From Chitinophagaceae bacterium (GTDB taxonomy: Bacteria; Bacteroidota; Bacteroidia; Chitinophagales; Chitinophagaceae): DNA of 64,000 bases. A program made the position numbers and the translations under genes. Where the stretch lies: contig JADKAZ010000002.1 of NCBI GenBank assembly GCA_016719015.1, positions 1 through 64,000 on the forward strand, written 5' to 3'. The notes below the pieces were generated by a model that saw only the letters and a list, made by a program, of their open reading frames with translations, did not search any database and was not told the origin of the DNA. Below are positions 1 through 10,135 of the stretch, in pieces. Every line of letters starts with the position of its first letter. Position 1 is the stretch's first letter.

Positions 1-393
1 TATCCGCCTAGGACAGGGAGGAGAGTGATACTTTTTGCAGAAAAGATATTGAAGAGGCATCCCCAAGAGATTTTAAAGGATTTTGGGTGGTGGAGAAATT
101 CTTAGCCGGAGTGTTTGCGGGCTGCTTTGTTTTATTCCTATTCCAAATGATGAGGAAAAAACACAGATGGGTTATTCTTTCCTCCCCACACTGGGGTAAG
201 GGTTATGCCACCGAAGTGGCAAGGAGGGAGTGAATTATTTTTATAACAAGACACCTTGACTGAAATTTGTGGAGTAACAGGAGAAGCACCAGATGTAACT
301 TCACAGAAAGTGTTGCTGAAAGCAGAGTTTAAGCCTTTCAGTATAAAGATGGAAGGCGAAAAGGAGTTGAAGGTGTTTATTATTAAAAAATAA
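1..393 (+). pseudogene. GNAT-family N-acetyltransferase, left-truncated and frameshifted
   Basis: No single frame is open, but joining the three + frames gives a recognisable C-terminal half of a RimJ-type GNAT acetyltransferase. The pieces are FAGCFVL, then IPNDEEKTQMGYSFLP, then HWGKGYATEVARRE (the acetyl-CoA pyrophosphate-binding loop), then VTSQKVLLKAEFKPF and a terminal VFIIKK before TAA at 391-393. The GKGYATEV and N/S-x-x-VLLKAxF motifs are characteristic of the family. At least three single-base shifts are needed, around 160, 190 and 232-255. The N-terminus lies outside the window. The substrate cannot be predicted. It converges on the next gene with only 11 bases between the stops. 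The breaks look like sequencing errors, as in the neighbours, rather than real decay. Confidence 0.6.
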
Positions 394-404
394 TCCTTAC
401 TGTT

Positions 405-2054
405 TTAAATAGAGGAAACAGCACCGTTACTGCTCTTGTTGCTGCTGATATTTACCTGGTACCGGTTGTTCCCGTCGTTGATAATCATCAACGCTGTATT
501 GGGAGAAATGCTGCCGAGGTTTTCTGCACACATTATTAACTCATTATCTTTTACCGGGTCAATCTTCAGGGAAAGTGTAAGCGGTTTACTGCTAAGCATC
601 TGATGAGTAAAAAGCACTTCGTTATTGTAGATGAGGGTGATGCTGTCGCCGTCAACAATGCCATTATCAAAAGAGAGATGCTGAAGGAATCATTTTCTAC
701 AGCGATGGAGCGGATAATATCTTTATCTCTTTTTTCCAGTTGCGCTGCACCTGGTTTAGGGTTACTGTTACCGGGTCCGTGAAGCAGGTATTTCTGTAAT
801 TAAAACCGGCATCGCAATATCAATTTTTTCTCTACGGTATCCAGACAGCCGGAACTGTTCTGTGCAAACATCCGTACTGATATGTTGCCGTGATTCATTG
901 TAAACATGTGAAATAAGAGAAACATTTGATACGTTTTACCATCGCCCATGTCCCAGGTATAGGTTGCATTATTATTTTTGCCCGAAATTGTATGTTGCCG
1001 GGGTCTCCCTGCTCTGAATAATTGGAAATCAGTTTTAGTTCCCGGATTTGAATTTCCTTGTTACGGTGTCGGCACACCCGGCTTTGCTCACAACGATGGC
1101 TTTTACTTTGTAGGTTCCATATTTTTTATAATTGTGTACGGGTGTCATTTTGTTGGAGGTAGTGCCATCCCCAAAATACCATTGAATGGTTTGCAGGTTT
1201 TTTGTTTTGGAGGTAACTAAGCTGAATTGGGTTGTAGTACAATTGTCAATACGGAAATCAAATTTTGCTGAAACAGTATTGGCATCGGTACAAACCAGTT
1301 CCGGTTTATTTTCGATTAGTTTGTCTGCACAGAGTGCCAGTATTTCCTCTTTGTTCAGCGGTCTGTTATAGAATCGTACTTCATCCAGTAAGCCGTTGAA
1401 CCAATAAGGGTACTGCGGGTTATTCATTTTCCCGAAGAACAAGTCATGGTTGTTGCTGAAGTCATTATTTCTCAACGTTCCTTTTGCCTGCAGTTGGCAA
1501 TCAACATATAATTGGGCTGTCGTGCCGTCGTAGGTATAAGTAAGCAGGTACCATTTGCCTGTTACGATGAAATTGTTTGCCAGGGGTTTGGCGCCGGCTG
1601 CATAAAATGATTGTTTCTTTTTGTCGGGGAAGTCTGTATAGCAATTACTGCCATTGGTGCCGTGATTGTCGTCAAAAGTGAGCAGGTAGTTTCCATCAAG
1701 GTAATCAGAATAACCTTTCATAATGATACGGTTTCCATGGCAGGTGCCTTCGTAAAAATCTTTTACCATTACCCATGCCGACATGGAAAAACCGTTTTTG
1801 AAATTAAAGCTGGAACTATTCGGTATCCTGATATAGTTGCTGCTGCCATTGAAAGAACAGGCGGCATTGGCTTTGCCAAACCTGTCTGTCGTATAGGTGA
1901 CCTTTGAAACGGAGGGATTATTCCCGTTGCCACTTTCATCATTGGCATTACCATTGAAAGGGTAATAGGCGGTAAGGCCTTTGTTCAAATTGATTTGTGA
2001 AAAAGAATGGTACGTACAACACAACAATGCAACACCCAGCAGGGATATTTTCAT
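405..2054 (-). pseudogene. Secreted LamG/PKD-domain surface protein, multiply frameshifted
   Basis: The first 339 residues are one open frame: signal peptide (MKISLLGVALLCCTYHSFSQ), a LamG/concanavalin-like domain at about 25-245 (AYYPFNGNANDESGNG, DEVRFYNRPLNKEEILAL), and a PKD domain at about 255-335 (WYFGDGT). Beyond 1035 the coding potential moves between frames. A second PKD module (TYTWDMGDGKTY) appears near 930-980. The gene ends with a C-terminal domain seen in many Bacteroidota secreted proteins (SLFDNGIVDGDSITLIYNN, then NELIMCAENLGS and SPNTALMIINDG) ending at 405. Restoring one A at about 1045 and one at about 980 rejoins the frames; further indels lie between 700 and 920. Probably an exported carbohydrate-binding or adhesin-like protein. 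The start ATG lies 11 bp after the stop of the upstream T9SS gene, so the two probably form an operon. Confidence 0.65.
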
Positions 2055-2065
2055 ATAGAATAAAG

Positions 2066-5000
2066 TTACCGGATTAATGTAAATGTACCTTTTCTGAAAA
2101 TGGATCCTTCGCAGGTTGTCCGGGCTTTAATCATATATATAAACACTGCAGCATCCTGGGGAAGGCCTTTGTATCTTCCATCCCAGCAGTCGGTTGGATT
2201 TTTGGTGAAGAATATTCTTTCTCCCCATCTGTTATAAATGCTGAACTCCAGGTCAAGGATAGTGCCCCAGTATTTTATACCATAGCAATCATTCAGACCA
2301 TCATTGTTAGGGGTGAAGCCGGTAGGCATTAAGTAACCACCTTTATTCAGGTTCGTGACATTTACCACCACACTATCATAATTTATGCAGCCTGAAAAAT
2401 CAGTTCCTGTTACAACATATTGTGTGGTAACTGCCGGAGATGCTATCGTACTTCCGGAATTTGGGTTGCTTAATGTGCCTGTTGGAGCTCAGCTGTATTG
2501 TACACCTCCGCTTGCTATTAACTGACTTTGCGGCATGGTACAATCAATATCATTTGATTTGTTTGCCCTGATACTTGGTAAAAGGGAGCACTGATATGGT
2601 AGTAGATAAAGTTTGAACGTTGTTGCAAAGAGTATCTGTAATCTGAACGCTGTAAGTTGTAGTAGAAGATGGTGAAGCTGTGGGATTATAAATATCCGGA
2701 TTGTTTAATGAACCGGCCGGCTGCCATACATACAAATCGCCACCCGAAGCATTGAGTTGGATTGTTTTGGTAGAGCAGATGTTGGTGGGCGGAATGATGC
2801 TGAACGCATTGGCAGAACGAACCGTTACCAATACTGAATCTAACCGGGAGCAACCAAAAGCATTCGAAGCGGTAAGATAAAACATGGTTGTAACGGGTGG
2901 TGTAGCTGTTGGATTAAGTATTGTTGGATTGTTAAGGAAGGCTACAGGTGTCCAGGTATATTGTGTGGCACCGTTGGCAGTCGCCTGCAGGATGGTTGAA
3001 TTAATACTGCAGATGGTATCATTGGGACCAGCATCCATGGTTAGTATAGATGCGGTTATATTCCTGCTGATACTATCCTTGCATCCGTTAATATCTGTTA
3101 CCACTAATTTCACTGTATAAAAGCCGGGTGCATAAGTATGACTGGTATTTTGTGTGTTGGCAGTTCCTCCATCTCCAAAAAACCATTGCCAGGATGCAAC
3201 AGGATTAGTGTTGGTGTATCCAAGACCTTTGAAATCAAAATTATCACAGGTTATCAGGCTGTCTTTGATCCGGACAGAGTCGATGTTAGGACGAAAGGGG
3301 ATGTTATTAATGGGGATATTGAGATTTTGAAACACTAATCCATTTTGACCTGGAGTAGCTCCCCATGAACTACCGGCATCTTGCGTAAGAATGCCGTTGG
3401 CGCCGCCTGTAATTGTATTAACTGTATTAGCTGGTACTGTAGAGCCCTTGAAAAAGAAGAGACCTCCACTGCCGCCACCACCACCGCCAATTCTTCCACC
3501 AAGTGGCACACTACCCGTCATGTCTGCGCCTTTTCCACCCTTGATTTCAGTAGCAGTATTATCAAGAAACTGATTTATACTTAACAGAACGGAACCGCCA
3601 GCCCCGCCTCCGCCCATTCCATCATGACAATCTGAAGAAGGGGGGACAGAGCATGCAATTGCATTGTCACCGTTGCTAATAATTTTATTGTTGTTTGTTT
3701 TTAGTTTATCACAAATAATAATAACAATACCGCCACCATTGCCACCATCTGGAAGTGTGTTGCCGGGATTATCTGCCTGGCCAGCACCACCGCCACCACC
3801 CAAAAAAACTTTATTCAGGGCTTCGCTATTTACTAACGGGCGACCACCAATACCTCTATTGTCAAAAGGTGAACTACCACAGTTGTCTAATTGATAGCCT
3901 CCAAAACCTCCGGATCCGGAATTAGAGCCACCACCGCCACCACTATTATGCCCTACACCACCACCACCGCCATTGGCAGAACTTCCTTTTCCGTAATTAA
4001 TAGTTGGAGATATGGTAGCAATGCTTTCTCCTTTTTGGCCGGCACTTGCATTACTACTTTGCGGATAATGATAATTATTTTGAAAACAATTCAATGCGGG
4101 GACACCAGAACTAAAGCCTTTACCACCTTTGAACCCTTTCCCACTTACATCAATATTGGCCAACAGGCTAACTGTATCCTGTACATTCAGTACCAGTACC
4201 TCCTCCTTTATTTCCATCCCAGGGCAGGCAGGTAAGTGTTGATGTGATAGTTGCATTGGAGTAATAAGGTACTCGTATTAATTGCACTTTCCCATCGGGT
4301 ATATTGTAGATTCTTATTAGTATATTTTTTAATTCAATAATATTTCCTGCCTTGCTTTTTTACATAATTTATTTGATAGTTGCCTGCATTCCTGTAGTTG
4401 GTAGTCAGTCCGAAGTTGGGAGTGTTGGAGGAATCAATTACAGCTCCTTCATTTGTATCATAAGTACTGTATCACCCACATTAAACGTACTGGCATCTTC
4501 TACAGTGATTTTATTTTCGCAGGGATTGAAGGCAAGAACAGGGGTGTAGGTGTTGATGATGCTGCCGATTGAATTTTCACAATTATCAACTGTCACAAAT
4601 ACTGAATCTAAATAAGTTCCACAACCAGGTACAGTAACAGTTAAATAGTATTGCCCACTATTAATTGCTGTTACATTGTTGATAAGGGGGTTTTGTAAAC
4701 TACTTATAAAACTATTTGGCCCAGTCCATCCGTAAGTTGCAGAAGCTATCGTTTCGCTATTTAATTGTAAATCTGATCCTCGGCAAAGAGTCGGCGTATT
4801 TGTAGAAGCAGTTGCTTTTACAGAATTATAGTCGCTGAAATATCCAAAACCAACCCCTGAAATATCTCCCTGTAGTACACCCATCTGAAAGAGGTTGGTG
4901 GAATTGCTTATGCGTATTACGGTACCGTTTGGATATGTTGTTGAAGGAAGGGTTACTTTGGCATAGTACCATTGTCCGCCCGTTCCAGGAACCACATTAA

Positions 5001-6153
5001 AATTACCGTTTGTAATAACTCCGGCTACACCATTTACTAAAAAGCTACTTTGTCCCCCGTTTTGCACTAAAAGTGTCAAAGTAAATGTTTCATTTGTACT
5101 CCTTGTTACCGATACAGAACTACTGCCTGTGCAATTAATTTTAGGTAATATTGCCGAACCTACTTCACAACCATAGCCGGATAGCTGATAAACATACACT
5201 GGTCCGGATGTTTGAACGTAGGTTACATTATTTGTTATTGTCAGTTGAGCGGTCTGGCCACTATTTAATGTACCTACAACTACTGCGTCTTGTGTTATAG
5301 TGGTTCCATTTTGAGTAGCTGTAATATATAATTTATCAAATGGGGAGTTGAGATTACTCTTAAAGGCTATATATTCATTTCCTGTGATAGTAATTGGCAC
5401 AGTTTGATCCCCCGCCATATCAGCACAGATGCCTCCATATTCTGCTCCAGACAACAAATCATCCGATAACGTAATTGCAATTGGTTTCGTCGAACTTACT
5501 GATGAACCTTGTAAATGTGCAGCAGCAGCTTGCGAAGAAGCGATTGCAGCATAGGTTTGCCCTTTGTTTAATGATATTGTAAATGTAATATTAGCAGCAT
5601 GTCCGGTAATATTTTGAGTTGGTACAATTGTAACTTGAGTATTGTCTTCCGTAGCCACTATGTTGAAGGATGAATAGGGTCTTGGGGTGTAAGTAGAGGA
5701 GTTAGAAAGCAAATATTGAGAAGAGATATAAAACTGATTTCCTAAAGCATTTCTACCTTTTAAGGCAAATATTTCCGGGTTGGGACCATTAACATTTACT
5801 TCATAATAAACAGATATTTTATTATCAGACACAATCTTTAATCCATTATTTTGAATTATGTTACCTGGGCCACACTCAATATTAGCCAACCATGTTGTCA
5901 GATTAACTGTTTGCGTTGAATTTGGCGCCAGTGTAATAGTTTGCGGTGGCATACCACCATTTGCCGGTTGAAAAACGGTTACGACACAGGGCTGGCTATA
6001 TGAAGTTATTCGCAACATTACTGGCCGGTCATAACTAAAATCAGAAGATATGTCTGGAGCTGCAAACCAGAAGGCAGTATCTGTTTGCGCAGCACTAAAT
6101 AATGATACTAGTGAAAACAATGAAAAGAGTAAATTCTTTTTTATTTTTTTCAT
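2066..6153 (-). CDS. T9SS-exported IgGFc-binding-like surface protein with gliding-motility C-terminal domain (frameshifted)
   Basis: One gene of about 1360 codons cut into three open stretches. Residues 1-22 are a signal peptide (ending LFSAAQ). The following roughly 380 residues resemble the IgGFc-binding N-terminal region of Bacteroidota surface proteins (TDTAFWFAAPDIS, QPANGGMPPQTITL). A conserved module follows (ITVEDASTFNVGDTVLMIQMK), then a Gly-rich stretch (3.4-4.0 kb), a PKD domain (WQWFFGDGG) and three Ig-like repeats sharing xYxWxPxxxLxNP. The C-terminus (PTGFTPNNDGLND, IYNRWGERIF, CWDGRYKG) is the CHU_C/type B T9SS sorting domain, so the product is exported through the outer membrane by type IX secretion. 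Indels lie near 4420 (A lost), 4370 (A gained), 4205 (G run) and 2575. A TGA replaces the conserved Trp codon of repeat 3 at 2489-2491. Its ATG overlaps the purB stop (ATGA). Confidence 0.8.
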
Positions 6154-7491
6154 TTCATAGAATTAACGCCACTATAATTATGGGGTGTTATCTTTTTAAG
6201 TTCTTTTTTCAGACTGTCGGCCACTTTTAATTTATCAATAAAATTATGGATGGTTTTTTTATCAATTTGCTGGCTTCCTCTTGTCAGATCTTTCAATGCC
6301 TCATATGGATTGGGATAATTTTCTCTCCGCAATACGGTTTGAATAGCTTCTGCTACTACTGCCCAGTTGTTATCAAGGTCATCATAAATCTTCTGGTCGT
6401 TTATAATCAGCTTGCTTAATCCTTTTTCTAGTGAACGAAATGCAATTAAAGTATGTGCTACGGGAACACCGATATTTCTGAGGACTGTTGAGTCGGTCAG
6501 GTCCCGTTGTAACCTTGATACCGGTAGTTTAGATGCGAGATATTCAAAATTGCATTCGCCATTCCCAAATTTCCTTCTGCATTTTCAAAATCGATGGGGT
6601 TTACTTTATGCGGCATGGCGGATGAGCCCACTTCTCCTTTTTTTGTTTTTTGTTTGAAATATTCCATCGAAACATAGCTCCACACATCTTTGCAGAAATC
6701 TGCCAGGATATTGTTGATCCTCTTCATACAGTCGAAATGTGCTGCGAGGTTATCGTAATGTTCGATCTGTGTGGTGTATTGCTGACGGTTTAATCCAATA
6801 TGTGAGACAAACTCGTTAGCGAATTTAATCCAATCAGTTTTTGGAAATGCAATATGATGCGCATTGAAATTCCCGGTGGCACCGCCAAACTTTCCGCTGA
6901 AAGGGATTCCGATAAACTGCTCAATCTGATTTTCTATTCTTTCTACAAACACCATTATTTCTTTACCGAGTTTTGTAGGGCTTGCAGGCTGACCATGTGT
7001 ATGTGCCAGCATGGGGATGTCCTTCCATTCAGTGGCCATTATCTTCAATTCAGTATTCAGGTTAAGTAGCGCAGGTAAATATTCATACTCAATGGCATGT
7101 TTCCATGATAAAGGGATAGCCGTATTGTTGATATCCTGTGAGGTTAATCCAAAATGACCCACTCTTTAGCGGCTGCGCCACCGTTTTTTTCTAATTCATT
7201 TTTGAGAAAATATTCAACTGCTTTCACATCATGGTTAGTAGTGAATTCAATTTGTTTTATTTCCTGTGCATCTTCAGGGCCAAAATCTTCTGCCAGTTTT
7301 TCCAGGTGTTTTATTGTTTTGCCGGGCAGCTTAAAAAACTTCTTTTTTTCGAGGAACAGGAGGTATTCTATTTCTACCTGCACCCGGTATTTGATCAGGG
7401 CATATTCAGAAAAATATTCATCGAGATGCTGCACTTGTTTACGGTAACGACCATCAACAGGGGAGATAGCAGTGAGTGTATTCAGTTCCAT
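6150..7491 (-). CDS. purB: Adenylosuccinate lyase (two frameshifts)
   Basis: PurB removes fumarate from SAICAR and from adenylosuccinate in purine synthesis. Three open stretches (7491-7144, 7162-6497, and the frame ending at 6150) join into about 447 residues, the normal family length. The N-terminus is canonical (LTAISPVDGRY). The fumarase/aspartase-superfamily signature GSSAMPHKVNPIDFENAEGN is present, as are HTHGQPASPT and TSQDINNTA. The first break loses one base near 7155 (after KEWV), the second loses one T in a T-run near 6550 (NAI then FEYLASKLPVSRLQRDLTDS). PurB is essential in most prototrophs and both lesions are simple 1-base losses, so I read them as sequence errors. The TGA stop overlaps the ATG of the T9SS gene. 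Confidence 0.93.
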
Positions 7492-7575
7492 GAATAGTTT
7501 TTAGTTGGTAGTTTATAGTATCGTTTAATCAGTTTTCTGATTCAAGCTTCTAAACTTCTATAAACTGGTTCTGAT

Positions 7576-7583
7576 TATATTTG
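7576..7583 (+). promoter_or_regulatory. Candidate -7 box of the mqnA promoter
   Basis: TATATTTG matches the Bacteroidota -7 consensus TAnnTTTG exactly, 30 nt before the mqnA ATG in the divergent purB/mqnA intergenic region. I see no good TTTG -33 element at the right spacing, so support is partial. Confidence 0.4.
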
Positions 7584-7613
7584 CCGTAAAGATAACAAAG
7601 ACAAATTGTAGAA

Positions 7614-8390
7614 ATGAGTGACAAAAACTCTCCTTTAGGGGATGGGAGCAAGAAGATCAGGGTTGGAATGGTTAATTACCTGAACACAAAGCCGTTGTTA
7701 TATGGACTGGAGCGAAAACCTATAAGTGACAGGATTGAACTAATTGGTGATTATCCATCAAAAGTGGCACAGTTACTAATTAATGATGAAATTGATTTGG
7801 GACTGATCCCGGTTGCTGTTCTTCCTTCACTATCGGAGTATCATATTATTGGCGACTATTGCATTGGAACGCAGGGTGAGATTGCTTCAGTGGCCTTGTT
7901 CAGTGAAGTTCCGATGAACGAAATTAAAAAGGTGTACCTCGATTACCAGAGCCGTACATCTGTTGCGTTGCTGAAATACCTGATGAAGGAGTATTGGGGT
8001 ATTGATCCTGAAATAGTAGAATCATTGAATGAAGATTACCGAAGCGAGATAAAAGGAACTACCGCCGGGCTGGTTATTGGCGACCGGGCATTGGAACAGC
8101 GCAAAATCTCCACTTTTATTTTTGATTTGGGTTCCGAGTGGAGGGCTATTACCGGGTTGCCTTTTGTATTTGCGGCCTGGGTAAGCAAAAAGCAGTTGCC
8201 CGACGAATTCATACAGCTTTTTAATGAAGCTAATGCTGTAGGATTACAACATATAGATGAAATTGTTGCAGAAAATCCTTTTGATCTTTACGACCTTAAG
8301 AAGTATTACAATCTTCACCTTAGTTATAAACTGGATAGCAATAAACTAAAGGGGATGGAGCTGTTTCTTTCAGGCCTGAAAACGGCCTGA
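7614..8390 (+). CDS. mqnA: Chorismate dehydratase MqnA (menaquinone, futalosine pathway)
   Basis: MqnA/MqnD-family periplasmic-binding-protein-like fold. MqnA dehydrates chorismate to 3-[(1-carboxyvinyl)oxy]benzoate, the first committed step of the futalosine route to menaquinone. Family features: start motif RVGMVNYLNTKPLLYGL at about residues 16-32, DEIDLGLIPVAVLP at about 60-73, and GLPFVFAAWV at about 181-190. The length of 258 aa is normal apart from about 14 extra N-terminal residues (containing NSPLGDG). Those are encoded by a palindromic element also found elsewhere in the window. A start at the internal GTG or ATG of RVGMVNYL would avoid the extension, so the true start is uncertain. 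No other mqn gene is in the window. Confidence 0.9.
   Translation: MSDKNSPLGDGSKKIRVGMVNYLNTKPLLYGLERKPISDRIELIGDYPSKVAQLLINDEIDLGLIPVAVLPSLSEYHIIGDYCIGTQGEIASVALFSEVPMNEIKKVYLDYQSRTSVALLKYLMKEYWGIDPEIVESLNEDYRSEIKGTTAGLVIGDRALEQRKISTFIFDLGSEWRAITGLPFVFAAWVSKKQLPDEFIQLFNEANAVGLQHIDEIVAENPFDLYDLKKYYNLHLSYKLDSNKLKGMELFLSGLKTA
7627..7649 (+). repeat. Palindromic element (CTCCTTTAGGGGA type) inside mqnA
   Basis: CTCTCCTTTAGGGGATGGGAG lies within codons 5-12 of mqnA and is translated as NSPLGDGS. It is a variant of the element at 43227-43250 and 51191-51218. The arms CTCCtttaGGGGa form a short stem and a downstream G-rich tail can pair with the C-rich arm. Confidence 0.6.
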
Positions 8391-8432
8391 TAGTCGCTAA
8401 AAATCAATATTTTCGCAGCCTTATTTTCCTTT

Positions 8433-8870
8433 ATGGCAGAAACACTGGGAATGCTTTGCGACAAGTTAACAATTGTAAAGCTAAAGCAATATCATACAGA
8501 GGATAATGACCGGCTTAGCAGCCTGGAAAAACAATCAACCCAGTTACAAGCGGAGATTGATGAATATATCATCAACGCTGTTGAAGGTAATATTCCTGTT
8601 GACAGGATGACCTTTGATGCCAACAAGGTTTTTAAAAAAGAAGGCAATACCGTTGCAGAGGTGATGGGCAATTTTGGTGAAGTTGTAGCGCAGTTAGCCG
8701 ATGTGAATTGCCAGCTATGGCATGAGCAGGAAAAAGTATACGATTTTGAGAAAGTACCTGCGGAGCAAAAAGATATAGTGGTAAGAAAATTAGCCGTACT
8801 AAATCTGGAACGAAATAAATGTATAGACAGGATCAATAGCCTTTTTGCTGGCATGGTCTCAAAAAAATAA
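8433..8870 (+). CDS. Small helical protein of glycan clusters, function unknown
   Basis: 145 aa, no signal peptide or membrane segment, rich in charged helix (SSLEKQSTQLQAEIDEYI is coiled-coil-like). The start LGMLCDKLTIVKLKQYHTED and the C-terminal NLERNKCIDRINSLF recall small all-helical domains of unknown function (DUF4254/DUF6165-like) encoded beside glycosyltransferases in Bacteroidota polysaccharide loci. That assignment is from memory of the pattern only. It is the first gene of a run of six tightly packed + strand genes, with the next ATG 8 bp after its stop. A link with surface-glycan synthesis is inferred from position. Confidence 0.6.
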   Translation: MAETLGMLCDKLTIVKLKQYHTEDNDRLSSLEKQSTQLQAEIDEYIINAVEGNIPVDRMTFDANKVFKKEGNTVAEVMGNFGEVVAQLADVNCQLWHEQEKVYDFEKVPAEQKDIVVRKLAVLNLERNKCIDRINSLFAGMVSKK

Positions 8871-8877
8871 ATTAACA

Positions 8878-10133
8878 ATGCACATCAGAAAAAGAACTAC
8901 TTGCCGTGTTTGTGGTTCATCATCGCTAAAGAAAGTTATAGACCTGGGGCCTCAATACCTACAGGGATCGTTTATAAAACCCGGCAAGGAAATGCCAAGC
9001 ACCCGGAAGATTGATTGCACACTGGTTCGATGCAACCCGGAAAAGGATGAGAATGCTTGTGGTTTATTGCAGATGGAACACTCCGTACCTCCCGAAATTT
9101 TATATGCTGCTTATTGGTATCGTAGTGGTACCAATAATACTATGCGAAATCACCTGAAGGATATTGTTGATGACGTAACCGGGATCATTAAAAAGGATGC
9201 TGCATCTGTTCTCGATATTGGTTGTAATGACGGCACTTTGTTGGGTTACTATCACCAGGGGTTTGAAAAATTTGGTTGCGACCCAAGCGATGTGGCACAG
9301 GAAGTAAAGATTGCCAAAGTGGTGCAGGATATTTTTCCATCCGAGCAGTTGTTTAAGTTGCTGGAAGGAAAACAATTGGATGTAATTACATCAATTGCCA
9401 TGTTCTACGATTTAGAAAGTCCGGTTGATTTTGTAAAAGGTATCAAACGGTTCCTTGCGCCAAATGGTGTATGGGTGTTTGAAATGAGTTATATGCCCAG
9501 AATGCTGGAGCTGGATAGCTACGATACTATTTGTCATGAGCATCTTGAATTTTACAGTCTTGCTGTCTTAGAGAAGATATGTGCCATGGGCGGAATGAAG
9601 ATTTTAAAATATCGTTTAATGAAATTAATGGCGGCAGTATCCGTTGCTATGCCACACATAAGGAATATGCCGGACATGATGAGAAGGTCAACTATTCTCT
9701 TATAAATGAAACAAGACAAAAAGAATTTGATCTTGAATTAGATACTGATAAGCCTTATGATGAATTCCAGGAAAGAATAGAGAAGCTAAAAGAAGAGCTT
9801 CATGATTTACTGGTAAAGTTTAAGAAGAAGGGAAAGAAGGTACATGTGTATGGGGCTTCAACTAAAGGCAATACAATTTTGCAATGGTGCAAGATTGATA
9901 ATGAACTAGTGGAATATGCTGCTGAAAGAAACCCGGACAAATATGGGGCGTCAACATTAGGAACTAATATCCCTATCATCAGTGAAGCAGAAAGCCGTGC
10001 TATGAATCCTGATTATTATCTGGTATTGCCCTGGCATTTCAAAGATGAATTTCTCGAAAGAGAAAAAGAGGCTTTGGAAAAAGGAACGGGTTTTATTTTT
10101 CCGGTGCCTAAAGTTGAAGTGTATAAAAAATAA
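8878..10133 (+). CDS. Sugar C-methyltransferase, SAM-dependent (one frameshift)
   Basis: Repaired length is about 418 aa with the three-part layout of nucleotide-sugar C-methyltransferases (TylCIII/NovU type). The N-terminal zinc-binding region has CRVCGSSSLKKVIDLG plus further Cys. The central SAM domain has VLDIGCNDGTLLGYY and an FEMSYMPRML/DTICHEHLEFY stretch. The C-terminal domain (NEINGGSIRCYATHK, VHVYGASTKGNTILQ) is the Methyltransf_14-type module. Such enzymes place a branch methyl on deoxy-sugars. The frame changes at 9605-9612, where one A appears lost in TTAAAATATC (KILK then ISFNEINGG). I place the start at ATG 8878 because MHIRKRTTCRVCG matches the family start. The next gene begins 2 bp after the stop. 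Confidence 0.87.
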
Positions 10134-10135
10134 GC

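Noticed and set aside
405..617. Independent 70-aa gene
   Set aside because: It is the C-terminal domain of the LamG/PKD protein; sequence upstream of its ATG continues the same domain (SLFDNGIVDGDS).
2489..2491. TGA recoded as Trp or Sec
   Set aside because: TGA ends other genes normally here (for example purB and the PAP2 gene), and the position is Trp in sister repeats, so an error or nonsense change is simpler.
3381..4235. Several + strand open frames of 60-114 codons
   Set aside because: They are antisense to the Gly-rich part of the T9SS gene; GGN codons read as CCN/ACC on the other strand keep these frames open.
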